Below, piece after piece: positions 5,427 to 7,022 of a DNA stretch of 7,022 bases; position 1 is the first letter of the stretch; every line of letters begins with the position of its first letter. The translations under genes were made by a program, and so were the position numbers. The notes under the pieces were generated by a model. The model worked only from the letters and a program-made list of their open reading frames with translations. It made no database searches and was not told the origin of the DNA. Source of the stretch: Actinomycetota bacterium (lineage in GTDB: Bacteria; Actinomycetota; Acidimicrobiia; Acidimicrobiales; Ilumatobacteraceae); the NCBI GenBank assembly GCA_009927375.1, contig RFNE01000104.1:1-7022 (forward strand), in the 5' to 3' direction.

Positions 5427-7022
5427 GTGACGTACCCGAGCGTTGACCCCCAGCCGCAGTTTCCGCAGCTGGAAACCGAGGTCCTCGCGTTCTGGGAAGA
5501 AGACGACACCTTCGTCGCCTCGGTCGAGCAGCGCCCCGCGGCACGAACGGCGACAACGAATACGTCTTCTACGACGGTCCGCCGTTCGCCAATGGTCTGC
5601 CACACTACGGACACCTGCTCACGGATTCGTGAAGGACGCCGTCCCGCGATACCAGACGATGCGCGGCAAGCGAGTTGAGCGTCGATTCGGGTGGGACTGT
5701 CACGGTCTTCCCGCCGAGGCAGAAGCGGAGCGCCAACTGGGCATCTCCGGTCGTCAGGCGATCACCGACTTCGGCATCGACAAGTTCAACGAGTACTGCA
5801 AGGTGTCCGTGTTGCAGTACACGAGCGACTGGGAGCGTTACGTCACGCGCCAGGCGCGCTGGGTGGACTTCGCCAACGATTACAAGACGCTCGACACGAA
5901 CTACATGGAAAGCGTCATGTGGGCGTTCAAGACCCTCTACGACAAGGGTCTCATCTACATGGGCTTCCGCGTGCTTCCGTACTCATGGGCACTCGAGACG
6001 CCGTTGTCGAACACCGAGACGCGCATGGACGACGCCTACAAGCAGGTGCAGGACCCGGCGCTGACCGTCGCATTCACCTTGGACGACGGCGACAAGATCC
6101 TCGCCTGGACGACGACGCCGTGGACGCTGCCGAGCAACCTCGCACTCGCCGTTGCGCCCGATGTGACCTACGTGCGCGTGCGCCACGAGGGTTCGGTCTA
6201 CGTGTTGGCCGAGGAACGACTCGCGGCATATGAACGCGAACTCGAGGGGGCAGAAGTCCTCGGCAAGATCGAGGGGAGTGCGCTCGTCGGTCGTACCTAT
6301 CAGCCGCTGTTTCCGTATTTCGCTGACCAACCGAATGCGTTCCGCATCCTGTCGGGTGACTTCGTCACGACCGCCGACGGCACGGGCGTCGTGCACATGG
6401 CGCCCGGATTCGGCGAAGACGACCAGCGCGTGTGTCGCGACAACGGAATCGATCTCGTCGTGCCCGTCGACAGCAGGGGACAGTTCACCTCCGAGGTTCC
6501 CGACTATGAGGGCACACTCGTGTTCGATGCGAACCCGCTCATCATCCGTGCGCTGAAGGAACGCGGCGTCGTGTTGCGTCACGAGACCTACGACCACGCG
6601 TATCCCCACTGCTGGAGGACCGGCAAGCCACTCATCTACAAGGCGGTGAGCTCGTGGTTCGTCGACGTCACCAAGATCAAGGCGCGGATGGTCGAGTTGA
6701 ACCAGTCGATCACCTGGGTGCCCGACCACCTTCGGACGGCAGCTTCGGTAAGTGGTTGGAAAATGCCCGCGACTGGACGATCAGCCGCAATCGCTTCTGG
6801 GGTTCACCCATTCCCGTGTGGATGAGTGACGACCCCAACTACCCGCGCACCGACGTCTACGGAAGCGTCGCAGAGCTCGAGCGCGACTTCGGGGTCACCG
6901 TCACTGAGTTGCATCGTCCGCACGTGGATGACCTCGTGCGACCGAACCCCGACGACCCGACGGGCAAGTCGATGATGCGCCGCGTGCCAGAGGTGCTGGA
7001 TTGCTGGTTCGAAAGCGGCTCG
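5427..7022 (+). CDS. ileS: Isoleucyl-tRNA synthetase IleS, N-terminal half, interrupted by three apparent frameshifts and truncated by the window
   Basis: IleS charges tRNA-Ile with isoleucine and hydrolyses mischarged valine. Reading must change frame three times: from GTG 5427 to about 5540 (VDPQPQFPQLETEVLAFWEE), about 5541-5623 (NGDNEYVFYDGPPFANGLPH then YGHLLT), about 5626-6735, and about 6736-7022 in the first frame again (WLENARDWTISRNRFWGSPI). Each shift is repaired by one added G, giving 533 codons of an enzyme usually a little over 1000. Motifs seen are HYGH (bases 5603-5614, the class I HIGH signature), GWDCHGLPAE, the CP1 editing-domain blocks TTTPWTLPSN and GTGVVHMAPGFGEDD, and CWRTGKPLIYKAVSSWFVDV. 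The KMSKS loop lies beyond the window. The sequence resembles the eukaryote-like IleS2 type used by many Actinobacteria. The longest single-frame ORF (5443-6825) lacks HYGH, and its first 61 and last 29 residues are out-of-frame nonsense. Whether these are sequence errors or a decaying gene cannot be settled here. Confidence 0.9.
5538..5546 (+). other. ileS: Frameshift 1 in ileS (one base missing)
   Basis: The frame reads SVEQRPA up to about base 5540, and the family sequence NGDNEYVFYDGPP resumes from base 5546 in another frame. One added G in GCGGCACG (making GCGGGCACG) restores PAGTNGDNE. The exact site could shift by a few bases because this stretch of the family is variable. Confidence 0.85.
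5621..5628 (+). other. ileS: Frameshift 2 in ileS (one base missing)
   Basis: The frame with HYGHLLT ends at ACG 5621-5623, and the following in-frame codons hit TGA (5630-5632). The conserved FVKDAVPRYQTMRGK resumes at TTC 5626 in the next frame. Adding one G in ACGGATTC gives LLTGFVKD, exactly the family sequence. The site is fixed to within two bases by conserved residues on both sides. Confidence 0.92.
6733..6738 (+). other. ileS: Frameshift 3 in ileS (one base missing)
   Basis: The frame reads ITWVPDHLR up to CGG 6733-6735, then loses similarity and stops at 6823-6825. One added G in TTCGGACGGC restores HLRDGSFGKWLENARDW followed by SRNRFWGSPIPVW, which continues open to the window end. 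Conserved residues on both sides fix the site. Confidence 0.92.

Noticed and set aside
5427..7022. Programmed ribosomal frameshifting in ileS
   Set aside because: Three events would be needed, no slippery heptamer is evident at the sites, and IleS is not known to use recoding. Missing bases explain it more simply.

Overview
The window is a GC-rich, gene-dense stretch of a division and cell wall (dcw) cluster. All seven genes lie on the plus strand. In order they are murC (3' end only), a fused murB-ftsQ, ftsZ, yggS/ylmE, sepF, yggT/ylmG and ileS (5' half only). The order ftsQ-ftsZ-ylmE-sepF-ylmG-ileS, the absence of ftsA, the use of SepF as FtsZ partner, and an IleS of the eukaryote-like type with an HYGH signature all suggest an actinomycetote. 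The high GC content and the unusual fusion make a deep-branching class such as Acidimicrobiia plausible, but that placement is inference.

Layout. Positions 2-406 encode the C-terminal domain of MurC, whose stop overlaps the next start as ATGA. Positions 403-2655 are one uninterrupted 750-codon reading frame. It joins a complete type II MurB reductase to a complete FtsQ (membrane helix, POTRA domain, beta domain) through a linker of about 200 residues. Positions 2656-2804 form the only sizeable spacer; it holds two consecutive inverted repeats and a possible 9-codon leader ORF ahead of ftsZ (2805-3899). YggS (3916-4566), SepF (4606-5121) and YggT (5134-5388) follow closely. IleS starts at GTG 5427 and runs off the right edge. 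No stretch above 300 bases lacks a gene, and no tRNA, rRNA, IS element, CRISPR array or convincing Rho-independent terminator was seen.

How the genes work together. MurC and MurB make the cytoplasmic precursor UDP-MurNAc-L-Ala. FtsQ scaffolds the late divisome. FtsZ forms the ring and SepF ties it to the membrane. YggT is a small membrane protein and YggS a PLP-homeostasis protein, both habitual companions of sepF. The fusion would place a precursor-synthesis enzyme physically on the divisome.

Main points for a second look: the MurB-FtsQ fusion; a three-times-repeated I-x-D-D-[A/S] motif in its linker; paired hairpins in the ftsZ leader; TAnnnT boxes exactly 8 nt before the sepF and ileS starts; the lack of pgeF and divIVA from their usual places; and three separate one-base losses in ileS, each best explained by a missing G where GGG is expected. 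The last may be a sequence-quality problem or gene decay. An automatic gene caller would report a wrong N-terminus and C-terminus for ileS.
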